Below are positions 26,901-37,979 of a stretch of 64,000 nt of DNA, piece after piece (positions within the stretch are counted from its first letter, which is position 1; the number at the start of each line of letters is the position of its first letter). This stretch comes from Antedon mediterranea. Lineage: Eukaryota > Echinodermata > Crinoidea > Comatulida > Antedonidae. A program made the position numbers and the translations under genes. The stretch lies in the NCBI RefSeq assembly GCF_964355755.1, contig NC_092672.1, forward strand, positions 6,572,001 through 6,636,000. Direction: 5' to 3'. The notes beneath the pieces are model-generated. The model saw nothing but the letters and a program-made list of their open reading frames with translations, did no database searches and was not told the origin of the DNA.

Positions 26901-28687
26901 GCCCCAATGAGGTGGTGAAGAATTATGTAACCAAATTGAAGGAGGCACCAGATGAGGTAAAGTATAATTGGTATATTCACTTACTACTTCTAGCGACCTG
27001 GAAGTAAAAAGCAAAATACCATAATATGTCAATTTAGGGGGTACTGTAATAACATAGTTCTTTTGCATTGTAATTTTGGTCTGGTATTAGAGGCGTATTC
27101 CCTCTTCCTATGGAGGTACAGCTGTTACATTTACATTTTGTAATTTTGGTTGGTAAAAGGCCATCTATTCTGCTCTCAGGGAATAATATTTTATACTGTT
27201 ATGTATGTTTCAGAATTGTCCTATATGCGTTGGTCCTCTAAAAGAGAGCTCAGATTTTCAGGAAGACAACGAAGATGAGGCGTTGAAGTTGAAGAAATGT
27301 GGCCATATATTCCATAATAGCTGTCTACAAGCCATGTACCTAGCTGGACCTAAGGTAATGTTTGTGAATACAGGAATGAGGGAGGTGGGTAAAGCTCTGT
27401 ATACACTATCAAACTAGTTTGACAAAAAAGTGTGATGTGCCCAAATATGGTAGTGATATCACATCATCACATTTTTTTAGTCACAAAAGTTTGATAGTGT
27501 AGACAGAGTTTAAGAATAGGAAGATGGCCTCTGTTGTAGTGAAATAAAAAGTTTTCTAACAATGCAAGTAGATACCTTATATAAAGGCTTAAATCATGAC
27601 ATTATTATTGTAAAGATAAATATATTTACATGTTTGTTGTGGTTTCTAGGATGGCAGTATACAGTGCCCAACTTGCAAGACCATATATGGTGTAAAGCAT
27701 GGCAACCAGCCTCCTGGCCATATGGACTACCATGTGATACCACATTCACTACAAAGCTTTAACGATTGTAGTACAATCAGGATCATATATGAAATTCCTC
27801 CTGGAACCCAGGTAACTTGAATTTAAAAAAAAAAAAAAAATACTAAATATACTTTTTCACAATCTATAAATAAAATACAGTAATATAATAGGTATTATTA
27901 TATATCTATATTCTGTTTTATTTTTATAGGGCCCAGAACATCCGCAACCAGGTAAAAAATACACAGCCAATTTTCCCCGGCACTGTTATCTACCGGACAA
28001 TGAAATGGGACGAAAGGTAATGGTAGTGGATCATTCATTGGTACATTTGAAGTTTTTAGTGTGAAACTGAACATCTAAAAGTTTAAATGATACTGCTTGA
28101 GCGAGCGAGTGGCAGAGTGGTTAAGACAGTGAAACCTTAATACGTAGCCATAATATCGGCAATGGTTCAAGCTTCACTTGCTCCATAGTTCTGGTGGTAG
28201 AACAAGTCTTCATGGATAAGGACTATAAACCGTAGGTCCAGTGTACACAAAATGCTTGTTTGCACTTTAAAGAACCTAGAACATCTTTCGAGACGAGTAG
28301 GGGTTGCCCCGGTGTACTAGTACATCACAGCCACTAGTAGGCCTTCTAGTACATCACAGCCACTACTTAAAGTAGGCCTTCTAGTAGGCAACTCAATAGA
28401 AGAGCTTACTTCATACTGAAAGATATAATAACCCTACTATCTATCAATCTGTTTTGTTTTTTTAGATCTTAAAACTTCTGATTGTTGCATGGGACCGGAG
28501 GTTAATTTTCACAATTGGGACATCAGCAACAACTGGACAATCAAATACAGTGGTCTGGAACGAGATTCATCACAAGACAGAGTTTGGTTCAAACGTCACT
28601 GGACACGGATACCCCGATCCAAACTACTTTCAAAACATTTTAGCAGAGTTGAAGGCTCAAGGAGTCACAGAGGATTGTCTAGACTAA
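20958..28687 (+). CDS. DTX: Deltex-type E3 ubiquitin ligase (WWE-WWE-RING-DTC)
   Basis: Predicted cytosolic/nuclear RING E3 ligase of the Deltex family, known to bind the Notch ankyrin domain through its WWE repeats and, through the Deltex C-terminal domain, to recognise ADP-ribosylated substrates. Nine coding exons join in frame to 618 residues, close to vertebrate DTX1 (about 620): 20958-21147, 22993-23749, 25580-25656, 26561-26719, 26895-26956, 27214-27354, 27650-27811, 27930-28016, 28466-28687. Seen: WWE 1 at about residues 5-75 ([17 protein letters not shown]), WWE 2 at about 83-155 ([17 protein letters not shown]), an acidic then Ser/Thr-rich linker at about 170-315, a basic cluster KKRKRK near residue 388 that may be a nuclear signal, RING from CPIC (about 417) through CGHIFHNSC to CPTC, then the C-terminal domain with [24 protein letters not shown] and a terminal TEDCLD. 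The start is the first ATG before the WWE fold. Paralogue (DTX1/2/4 type) cannot be fixed; DTX3 types lack WWE domains. Confidence 0.93.
22500..22598 (+). repeat. Probable LINE 3' tail
   Basis: TGTATTACTTTTTTGTAC followed by GAAATAAAATTGATATGAAT and TGAATT; tail style like the fragment at 15190. Weak; in Deltex intron 1. Confidence 0.35.
22639..22814. mobile_element. MITE family 1, full length, TTAA at both ends
   Basis: TTAAGCTCAGACTGTCTACA at left and GTGTAGACAGAGCTTAA at right. The clearest TTAA-bounded copy. In Deltex intron 1. Confidence 0.8.
25270..25340 (-). mobile_element. tRNA-like SINE head
   Basis: On the minus strand: box A TGGTCTAGTGGTATGACTGC and box B GGTGGGTTCAAAA at tRNA-like spacing. 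No cloverleaf acceptor stem closes, so I treat it as a SINE or tRNA relic. In Deltex intron 2. Confidence 0.5.
25697..26095. repeat. AATAAACGCC-rich repeat element
   Basis: At least nine copies of the AATAAACGCC/AATAAACACC motif cluster at both ends (25710-25855, 26012-26085) around an unrelated AT-rich centre. Looks like subterminal repeats of a DNA element; the class is not identified. In the Deltex intron 25657-26560. Confidence 0.6.
27390..27513. mobile_element. MITE family 1, near full length, short
   Basis: AAAGCTCTGTATACACTATC to TTGATAGTGTAGACAGAGTT, about 124 bp, in the Deltex intron between the two RING exons. Confidence 0.8.
28100..28400 (+). mobile_element. tRNA-derived SINE in last Deltex intron
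   Basis: Box A GTGGCAGAGTGGTTAAGAC, box B GGTTCAAGCTTC, body TTTAAAGAACCTAGAACATC and CTTTCGAGACGAGTAGGG. The tail holds a short duplication of CTAGTACATCACAGCCACTA (28317 and 28349). Confidence 0.7.
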
Positions 28688-29009
28688 AAGAGAACAAATC
28701 TAGACATTGAGACAAGATTTGAAGGATGTCAGAGGCTAGCGTGAAGATAAACTTACTGGTGAGACTGAACCAACCAATCAAGTCTAGCCTAGTCTACACA
28801 AGGAAACTTGACAAAACTTTTGTTTGCAAATTCAGCGAAACTATGGTCCATCAGTTTGTTATTCAGCAGAATCACATGACTACAAGGATTGATTTGATTG
28901 GTTGAGTACACAAACTAGTTTAGTTCACGGTCTACTTTTCAAAACTGCTTTTCATCCACACTAGCAAACTGGAACACTTTCTTGCCAAACTTTTACTCAA
29001 GTTTGCTAG

Positions 29010-29573
29010 TATATTTTATTTTATTTATTTTTTTATTTATTCAATTTCTGCCATATACATACAAAGAAGACAAAACAATTGGAGGCACGGAAAGACCAAA
29101 CAGGTGCTAAACCAGAACCGAGAAAAATAAATAAATTACGTTCTACAATAATAGCATCGACAAGGAAGCGACCAACTACACACATTTTCAATATCAAAAT
29201 TATTTTAAAAATAAATACTGAGATAATTAAGTAATTTGGTTTTAAAAGAACTAACAGAAATATTTAAGTTGCGGATTTCACTGGGTAAGTTATTCCAAAT
29301 TCTGGTAACACGTGGGATATATGATTGAAAAGAAGATTCAGTTCTGCAGCGACGAATATCAAAAAGAGTACCAACAGAAGAGGAGCTACGAGTAACACGT
29401 TGTGGATTACGAATATTAAATAAATTGTCAGTATTAATTATATTAGACTGGTATAGATATACTGCATGCTTTAAATTACTGTAAATGTCACCATAAATAA
29501 CATAAAATACGAGACCAAACTTAACAGTAAAAGCAACAGCTAAAAGAGAGTTTTGCAATGAATTTATGAACAA
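29010..29573 (-). mobile_element. LINE C-terminal/3' fragment
   Basis: The minus-strand frame 29573-29205 ends with the block usual at LINE ORF2 C-termini: QRVTRSSSSVGTL, SFQSYIPRVTRIWNNLPSEI, SFKTKLLNYL, stop. It is followed by a 3'UTR ending in an AATAAATAAA-rich tail near 29013. Upstream RT motifs are not recognisable. Lies just after the Deltex 3' end. Confidence 0.7.
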
Positions 29574-30907
29574 AAAGATTTTTAGATATATTTATATGTG
29601 TTATGGTTTTAATTTTTTAATTATTTATCGCAAGTTAGCTAAAATAATTTTTTTAATGTAAAAAAAGAGATCTTGAATTGAAGGGAAGAGTATAATTTGT
29701 TGTTATTAAATGTTTGATTTTATTGTAGAGAAGGTTAAGTGCTGTATTGAGAAAACATTGAACTGCTGAATTTAAATATAGATTTTGATTAATTTGTATT
29801 AGTGGGTGATAAATATTACAAAGATGTTGAAGTTAAAAGGACATTAAATGTTCTGAATGATATAAGAAAGAGAGAGATTATTTATTTAACGAAAGAGAGA
29901 AAATGTAAGCAAATAAAACTTGTAAATATACAAATTTATTTTTTTTGTCGGCTAAAATTAGGTAACTTATTGCTTGCTTGTACTACATGTTTAAAATCAT
30001 GTGTAAATTAAACCTTTTTTTTTTAAACTTATTTTTTTGTAAAATCATTTTAGTCAATATATTGGACAGGATAAATAATGCAACTAAATTAAAATAATTA
30101 AAAAACTGTATATGATTATTTACTCTATTGAATGGCTATAAAAGCATAAAAAAATATATGTGCATCATTAATTTTCTATGTAAGTTGATTTTTATAAATA
30201 TATTTGGTTTACATAATGTCAAATATAATATTTTGTTTAAATCTGGTAACATGCATACACATACAAAAACATGTTTGTTGGTTATCCGCACTTGGTGGAT
30301 ACCCTCCTTGTTATTGTTGGGATCTTTTTTTTTTCGTCAGTGACGAGTTCAAATATAGTTTAAAAACTGTTAGTGTAGCAGACTTTTTTTTTCTAAGTTC
30401 ACAAATTGTAATCATTGTCAATAAATAGTAATGCTGTAGGTCATTTTTTAAACAAAAAAAAATGTAAATGTAAATGTAAGTAAAGTACAATAGAGGTACA
30501 GGCAATTCAATAACTGGTGGCTTTAAATTTCTGTGTGCAAAAAAAAACTTTTTACACCATTTTAAAAATTTATCAAATAATTGATTTATCAATAATTTAT
30601 CAACTGTTAACATGAAGTTTAACATTTTTACTTTGACTTTAAATTTTTAACATTTAAATACTTTTTCGTCCTTTATGTGTGCTTTTGCTTTGTGAAGTAA
30701 TTAGTCAGTAACAACACTGTAAAATATGTTTCACTGCGAATAAAATAAAATGCAATTATTTAACTTAACTTCTGTATTTTACTTATCTCAACACGTACAA
30801 CGAGATTTATGCTTCGGAAAAATACATTCCTCACCGTGAAAAATATTATTCCTTCGCAGAATTTTATGTTACACGGTACACTTTGTGATGCATTTGTTCA
30901 TAAGGTG

Positions 30908-31045
30908 TTAAGCTCTGTCTACAGTACACTATCCAACAAAAAAAGTAATGGTAATGATATGCTTAAAAATGGTAGTGATCATCATGTCCATATATGGGCA
31001 TATCGCATTGTTTTGTCACAAAGTTTGATAGTGTAGACAGACTTT
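30908..31045. mobile_element. MITE family 1, near full length
   Basis: TTAAGCTCTGTCTACAGTAC to TTTGATAGTGTAGACAGACT, in the space between Deltex and MED31. Confidence 0.8.
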
Positions 31046-31133
31046 ATACTGTACAGATGATGCATTCATCATTCATGAAAATATACAAATAGTCTTGACT
31101 ATTATTTTAACATTTATTTTTTACAAAATAGTA

Positions 31134-31345
31134 GTGGAGTTGTAGCTTGGTGGTTAACATGCTTGCCTTCCAATCCCAAGGTCCAATCCTGACCTAGTGC
31201 CAGGGTTGTAACTCACGACTCTTTCAACTCCACTCCCTAAGCCTCAAATGAGACTTAGTTTATAAGCATGATAAATTATTAAATAGTTTATCCATCCTGT
31301 AAGTTGCTCGCTGTTGGATGAGGATGAAAGTGTTTATCTAATACT
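31134..31345 (+). mobile_element. SINE (GTGGAGTTGTAGCTTGGTGG family), long copy
   Basis: Box A-like TAGCTTGGTGGTTAACATGC and box B-like AGGTCCAATCCTGAC. The body carries CAACTCCACTCCCTAAGCC and the tail AATAGTTTATCCATCCTGTA, shared with 34632-34722. The head is shared with 42261-42385. Confidence 0.65.
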
Positions 31346-31539
31346 GATAGAAAGCTTTATATACATATATACAAATACAGTACTGTATGTTCATTTCAGG
31401 ATTATCGCTTTGTGGTTTAGATTTCTTCTCTAAGACGCAAGAGAAACAAAGATTTTGGCTTATAAAACATAAACTTGACACTAGTTTCATTCACAGATGG
31501 TCCAATCGCAAATGTTATAAGATCCTTGAAAATTCCAAT

Positions 31540-31900
31540 CACCAATTGATTTCTGATCTGGCAACTCTGAAGTTGTTGAAAGAGCTGTAGGAAGTCATTT
31601 TATCTCTGTAGCAAACTAATTTTGATAATTCTGAAAAGCTCATGTTGAGAGAGGCATGGTCATATCTCTGTGGCACACTTCTATTGTAAAGGATTAAGTT
31701 CCGGTTCACCGGTTTTAGCAATCATGAAGCTGTATGATGTCATACCTCTGTGATCATAAAGTATCATGATTCTTGCTTCTGATTTTGATATTTCTGAAGA
31801 TACTGTTGAAATAGGTATAGTCATTTTTCTGTGGCACACTCAAATGTTCATCGATTCTTGCTTCATTTCTGGTTTTGGTGATTTTGAAGCTGTTGAAGAG
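31540..31900 (-). repeat. Degenerate tandem repeats in MED31 3' end
   Basis: Reading the minus strand, variants of TTTCAACAGCTTCAAAATCA recur every 70-90 bp from the last MED31 codons into the 3' flank (for example TTTCAACAGTATCTTCAG and CTCTCAACATGAGCTTTTCA), several preceded by GTGCCACAGA. Confidence 0.5.
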
Positions 31901-34900
31901 GTGGCACATCATTTCCTTGCTGCATCATCGGTTGAGCAGATCCACTCTGTTGTGGTTGCTGCTGCTGTTGTCTTTGCTGGTGAGCTTCCAGCTGCATCTG
32001 TTGAAGACGGATTCTCTTTCGTGCATAATGCTGCCAGTGCAGTAACTGCTGGTCATCGATGAACTTGGCGCACTGAGAATTAACAAGTTCTTTTCTGAAG
32101 TGTTCATACTGAAGGAGCTCAAGAAAATGTAAACATTGTGGGTATCTGTAGAGCAACAAACGGAAATTTCATATTAATTTCATAAATTTAAATAATTTAT
32201 TTGCCAATTTTTAAACATTTTTGTAGTGAAATATGAATTTCTTTAAATATGAATTTACAAATAAGTTTTTTTGATTTTCAAATAAAAACTATACATGGAT
32301 TTGGGTGTGCTATGCTGTTTGGAATAATTTGTAGACCATGCCTAAAAGTAATATATGGTTTGTGGTACTACAGGCCCGCTTTAGGCCAAGTTATTCACCC
32401 CGGGTCTCATGGGCCACCGACTATAACTAACTTTTGCGGATAGGTCACCAACTTACTGTACCCAGGTAAATAATTAAGCCTGACTGCACTATCATTTCAA
32501 ATGTCAGATTTCAAACACATATTAGTGGGTTGTGGCTGCTTACTTGAGAAACTTGGCGTATTCTGATTTACGCCAATACTGCAAGTACACTAAATAATTG
32601 ATGAATTTAGGATCCTTGAAAAAACCTCGTTGAGCAAGAACTGAAAAAAAAGATAAAACAATTTTAAATACTCTAATTAAAAAAAAACATTAAAAACATT
32701 ATTGGAAAGAATGTGTACAGTTCTAACATTCAACTGTTACTATGTTACACTTCTCTCTCAAGGGCCATATGCATAGCCACTACAGGAGGTTCTCACTCAT
32801 CTACCCAAGACTAGGTTGCTGTTTGAACCACTACACACAAGGAAGTAACACTATTGTAGGCACACTTACAGTTCAGATAATGTGGATTGGCGAGGCACTG
32901 CACAAACTCCAGCTCAACTTGAAATCTTAGGTTTTCATGCTCGACCTCTGTTATGAAAGTAGAGACAATTTTAATACCTTGTCTTCATTCTAGTTTTCAA
33001 AATATATCATACAGTTACACATAAAAGTCGCTCCCTATATAATCAATAATTACCTGCAGTTTTGGCGATACCTCTTGCAAACTTATCAACTGCTCCACCT
33101 CTTAAGAAGGTGCCTCGGCCTTTAAATACAATTATATTATTAGTTAGTATAGGACCTAGTAAATTACCTGATCGACCATTAACTACAATAAAATAAAAAT
33201 ACAAAACAAATAACCAATCTCTAGTAGGCCTAGGGGTGTCAGATGAAATCGGTCGCGTTTGAAATCGGTCGCGATAAAATCAACTTCCGGTATTTTGTAT
33301 GGCGCGCCGCTAGAGCTATACGTTTAATGATATCGGTCGCGTTTGAAATCGGTCGCGCTATTTTGCATGGGACGCACTAGATACATTTTTAATGAAAAAG
33401 ATAATTATGTTTTTAGTTAATTTTGAATATAGAATTTCTAATACTATTAAAATTTTTTTTACCTCGATCGTTATTATTTTTTTAGTACAGTAAATATAAA
33501 TATTTTTCTCATTTTTTATAAATAATTTGTGTTTTCATTTTATCTTACAGGTGTCAATGAATAATTGTAACGTGTTCGTTTAGAAAATCGTTTTAAAAAT
33601 TGTTATTGAATATTGTTTATGTTTTTGAAAAGATTAGCATGCCACTGTTTAAAGTTTTAAAAATGTTGAAATAATTTAATATTAAACAAGTAGACGCGCC
33701 TATTGCGTATTTTTTAATCACAGTTTATTACAAAACTAGTTCTATACCTGCAAATGGATACCAGCTCAATGAGGTTTATGCAATAAAGGAAGATGATGTA
33801 TGACGATGATTTTTACGTTCGATATCCGCCACTCTTACGTGAGCATGGTTTTAGGATAATTAATACTAACTAGATGGCACGCTCGCTTCGCTCGCGTACC
33901 ATCTAGGGGTGCTCACAGATGGTTCTCGAATACAGTAGAATCCACGGACGGGGACTTTTTTGGGACACTAAACAAAAACGGAAGTGTCCCCCTAATTGGG
34001 GTATTCAGAAATAGAGACAACAAAACTAATACTGGATTCCATAAAGGACAATTAATTTATGTGGATTAAAGAAATTAGGGAGAAATGGAAATGTATGTAC
34101 GGGAATTGGGCGGCACGTGGTGGTGGTGATGGAACCGCAGTAATAAAGTTGATTGTATTTATATATTATAAGAACCAAACTAAATAAATAGACCTAGACA
34201 TTCTGCGAAATGGAAATCGGAAATTCAAGCTCCTATTCAGTGAAAAATTAAACTGTAGTCTACCTAAATATTTAGGGCAAATCATCGGTTGTGGTGTTGA
34301 AATTCCTGTAAACATTTGTGTGAACCAAACTGGGTCGAATTTCTGTCATGAGTACTGATTTGTTGGCCTGTGATTTATGACGCCTAAGGGATCTATCTAG
34401 ACTTATTTTTTAGAATAATGTACGTACCTGTCAGATACAATTGTCTTGTGTCGTATAATAAATAAGTACTGTAATAGTTACTGAAGTTACTATTACAATC
34501 TCGTCAATGAAAACACGAAAATGTATATGCACTTACTTATGAAAACGTATACAGTATTATACTCAGTTATTGAAACAGTAGGTTTAAAAAAGTTTCGTTT
34601 GTCTGTAAAATGATGTAATCAAGCTGTTTACATGAGTCTTAATTTATAAGCACATCAATAATAAAATAGTTTATCTATCCTGTAATTGGCGAGATTATGG
34701 TCGCTGTTGAATGAAATAAAGCCAATCGGTATCATATTTGTACAGAAACGTTTTCGCGGCCGAAGGGTGTAACCTAAATTCGTTGTATTATCGTCAAGAA
34801 CTAACTGTAACTAAACTTACATAGAAAGTAGGGTATCATAAATTTGGCCTTAGCACTCGGGGGAGTGGCTAAGATGAAGTCCGTGGGACTACTAAATATA

Positions 34901-37889
34901 AATTGTAATGAACCTCGAGGGACATAAATAGGAATATTTCATGTTTCATTATCAATGTATAATAAATGGAAACTGTTTACCGATTCAAATAATAGAAATT
35001 GGTTTTTAACATTTTCCGAACCTATTGCAAGTTTATTCTCAAAGGGCCCATATATTTACCTACCGTATGTGTTAAACCAAGGGCTCATAAATTTACCTAC
35101 AGTACTTGTGTTAAACCAAACTCTGGCAGACTGAGAGATTGGGATGTTCCATTCATCGCAAATCAATACATTTGTATAATCGTATATTAAATCTATCAAA
35201 ATAGTATTTTTTAAAGAAAATCGGCCTGTCTTCAACATTATGATGGTGTACTCTAGCAATCTATCAAAATAGTATTTTTTAAAGAAAATCGGCCTGTCTT
35301 CAACATTATGATGGTGTACTCTAGCTGTTCAACCGGTTTTCAGCTATTAAAAACAATTATCGTAGGAGGAGATAGGAAAATGCGAAGCCTCCTCGCTATG
35401 TAACATTAGGGTTGAGGGATGGGAAAGCGGATAGGTACAAAGAGGAACAATTTTTAAATATATTCTTTATCCACTGAGTAACGAAATATTTTGTTCATGT
35501 TTTATAGGCCTATAAATAATATACCTCTAAATACAGTAGGCCTAAAACATTTGCGATTTAATACTTTGTTAAAACTGTCACTGTCATAATCGATTGAAAT
35601 ATTAAAGTACATGTCACGATACACCACTACGACGTTTATATTTTTGGTAATTATTAATTAATACAAACGTTGAGAAGGAACTGTCAGTATAAAGTTTATT
35701 TGTATACCTAACAGTAGAGCCTATCCACAGTCTCAGTAATAAAGTTTATTTGTATATATTTTTATATTACATCTAACAGTACGAACATTCACAGTAAGAA
35801 ATGTTCGATTCAAATGAAAAATAGTTAATAGGTATTTACAGTATTGTCAAAGTATTGCAAGTTTATTCTCAAAGGGCCCATATATTTACCTACCGTATGT
35901 GTTAAACCAAGGGCTCATAAATTTACCTACAGTACTTGTGTTAAACCAAACTCTGGCAGACTGAGAGATTGGGATGTTCCATTCATCGCAAATCAATACA
36001 TTTGCATAATCGTATATTAAATCTATCAAAATAGTATTTTTTAAAGAAAATCGGCCTGTCTTCAACATTATGATGGTGTACTCTAGCTGTTCAACCGGTT
36101 TTCAGCTATTAAAAACAATTATCGTAGGAGGAGATAGAAAAATGCGAAGCCTCCTCGCATTTTTTGGCGGGTATTTTTCAAGATGGACATCCATTAGACA
36201 GTGTATACCACGATCGGAAAACACCCCTATTTGGGGCAAATCGTTGAACCTAAATTCGTTTTAATCGTCAATAACTAATTATCTAACTCAATTTAATTAG
36301 TAAACAGGGTTACATCAGGCGGTTAAAATCAGTACCGAAAGTACGAACCAACTTTACATACCATCGAGTAAAAATTCTAGAAGTAAGGCGCGATTTACCG
36401 AATTTTGCCCTTACGTAAATTTATATATAGATAAAATAATATGCCGTTATAAATCAATCTACCGGGCCTATACAGTAGACTATGAAGTATGCTGTACAAT
36501 GATAGGTCTAGATGTGAGAATAATAATGGATGGATACGATTCTCAAAGAGGTAATCTTGCACTGATATTTAAACATTTAGATTTACGAACGGCGTACGGA
36601 TGTGAGACACTGAGGAGTGGTACTTAATTATTTACATTAAGAAAGTGATTATTATAAATGAAGAAATAAAAGATATAAAGATGTATTGTCCCTTGAAACA
36701 CAAAAAAATTAATTAATTATTACTAAATTGAAACTGGCCATATCAAAGTAATATTAAAGTTATTCACTTTAAGTCGAACATTTGAGCAAAAAAAAACAAA
36801 TATTTCGTCTGGAAAATCGTCGTGAGTGAAAGTAAACAAAGATTTCAAACCACGAGTATGCATTATGCATGATGCTAATTAGGATTGTTTACAACTCGTC
36901 ACGGTTGAGAAAGTGTTTTCACACAGATCGCGAGGAAGTTTTATGATAATGCATATGTCAGAGTAGCCAAACAAGCATGTTGCATTATGAAATATGTTTT
37001 GATCGAAAACTTTGAACAAAAAAACGTCTGTATTTCAGTTAAATGATTTTTTTTTGTGACTAATTTTTGGTGAAAGTTAATAACTATTATGATACTTCAA
37101 AATGACCCACTTTTTTTCAAAATCTTTTTAAAAAATTTTTATTTGGAATTACCGTAGTCAAAGGGACAATACATCTTTAACCAAAATAAAAAATATCCAC
37201 ATAAATAATCTGGTTCCTAAAAATATCAATTTAATCTAGACTATTATATAAACGAAAAAATGTATATCCCGCTAGCATGCATCTGATCGCTCCATACAAA
37301 ATAGCGCGACCGATTTTAAACGCGACCGATTTCAAACGTATAGCTCTAACGGCGCGCCATACAAAATACCGGAAGTTGATTTTATCGCGACCGATTTCAA
37401 ACGCGACCGATTTCATCGTAAACCGGCCTATATAGGCTAGGCCTAGGTCCTATATATTAATTATAATTACTAGGCTACAACAAAGCATGATATGTTGAGC
37501 CTACTCTAGCTACAGTAGCTACGAGTACGACTAACTGACGTCTCACTCGATGCTTTACTATTTTAAGGCTGCCTTGCTAGGCCTACTTATTCTAAGCTCG
37601 AGCAGCAGGCCTGGCCGGGGAGAGTCTCTAGTCGGGGTGCGGAAAGAGGCATAATACTAATACTAGGCCTAGCTAGGCTAGTACTATAACTTTATTATGT
37701 GAGAAAGAGACGCCTAGGATAGCTAACTAAGCCTGGCCTAACGATTTAGGACTAACCTAGGCTCAGCTAAGCTAGAGAATAAATGCGTTATCATTATAAC
37801 ACTAAAATTAGATTAATTATAGAACTTCAAAACTAGAAAGGAATGACTATAAAAATGAAATACGTACCCTGTTCACCGGAGGCCGCCAT
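31863..37889 (-). CDS. MED31: Mediator complex subunit 31 (Soh1 family), with an extra 22-codon exon
   Basis: Subunit of the Mediator middle module, a nuclear coactivator linking transcription factors to RNA polymerase II. Five coding exons: 37889-37868 (MAASGEQ), 33119-33054, 32947-32870, 32640-32544, 32145-31863; 546 nt, 181 residues with stop. The conserved Soh1 fold runs from about residue 35 to 125: LRFQVELEFVQCLANPHYLN, LAQRGFFKDPKFINYL, YPQCLHFLELLQYEHFRKEL, QLLHWQHYARKRIRLQQ. A Gln-rich tail of about 55 residues follows; the protein is longer than human MED31 (131) because of this tail and exon 2. Exon 2 (66 nt, phase 1 on both sides) encodes a Gly/Arg/Lys-rich stretch ending GIAKTA that I do not know from MED31; skipping it keeps the frame. 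Identity of the Soh1 domain is certain; use of exon 2 needs transcript support. Intron 1 is 4.7 kb of nested transposons. Confidence 0.93.
34632..34722 (+). repeat. SINE tail fragment
   Basis: ATGAGTCTTAATTTATAAGC and AATAGTTTATCTATCCTGTA match the tail of the SINE at 31134. Nested inside the MED31 intron Helitron. Confidence 0.55.
35023..35396. repeat. Direct repeat copy 1 inside Helitron, with 68-bp internal duplication
   Basis: Near-identical to 35853-36158 (TATTGCAAGTTTATTCTCAA to GCGAAGCCTCCTCGC). The length difference is an exact 68-bp tandem duplication at 35191-35258/35259-35326. Confidence 0.85.
35853..36158. repeat. Direct repeat copy 2 inside Helitron
   Basis: Matches 35023-35396 without the 68-bp duplication. 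Confidence 0.85.
36678..37177. mobile_element. MITE with AAGATGTATTGTCCCTT ends and TA duplication
   Basis: Inverted ends AAGATGTATTGTCCCTT and AAGGGACAATACATCTT, each bordered by TA, as in Tc1/mariner-derived MITEs. Exactly 500 bp, between the Helitron and the right arm of the inverted-repeat element. Confidence 0.75.
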
Positions 37890-37979
37890 TGTTATTTGTT
37901 CTACAATAAGCGAGAGAGGGCGCTAATAAAAAATTATGGTTGATATCCTATTGTTATGCGTTACAAAATTTTAAAAAGG

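Larger units (their letters stand above)
28688..31862. other. Intergenic space between convergent Deltex and MED31
   Basis: Holds the Deltex 3'UTR, a LINE fragment, AT-rich sequence with many T- and A-runs, a MITE, a SINE, and (31540-31862) degenerate repeats resembling the MED31 tail. No convincing gene on either strand. Confidence 0.6.
33870..36431 (-). mobile_element. Non-autonomous Helitron
   Basis: On the minus strand it opens A|TCTATATATAAATTTACGTA at 36431 and ends, at 33870, with a hairpin (GGTACGCGAGC/GCGAGCGTGCC), then ATCTAG|T. 5'-TC, 3' hairpin plus CTAG, insertion between A and T, and no target duplication are the Helitron signature. No Rep/helicase frame. It carries duplicated blocks and a SINE tail as cargo. 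Confidence 0.75.
33242..37417. mobile_element. 4.2-kb inverted-repeat element in MED31 intron 1
   Basis: About 150-bp terminal inverted repeats: the left arm 33242-33393 and right arm 37260-37417 share GATGAAATCGGTCGCG, ATAAAATCAACTTCCGGTAT and TGTATGGCGCGCCG. Each arm has four GAAATCGGTCGCG-like direct repeats. No transposase frame seen. It contains the Helitron and MITE below. Target duplication not found. Confidence 0.7.

Noticed and set aside
29802-30625. Cluster of small frames on both strands in the Deltex-MED31 interval
   Set aside because: AT-rich sequence with homopolymer runs; Lys/Ile/Phe-rich translations; no homology that I recognise.
31766-32062. Plus-strand frame rich in Ala/Val over the MED31 last exon
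   Set aside because: Shadow of the Gln-rich MED31 coding on the other strand.
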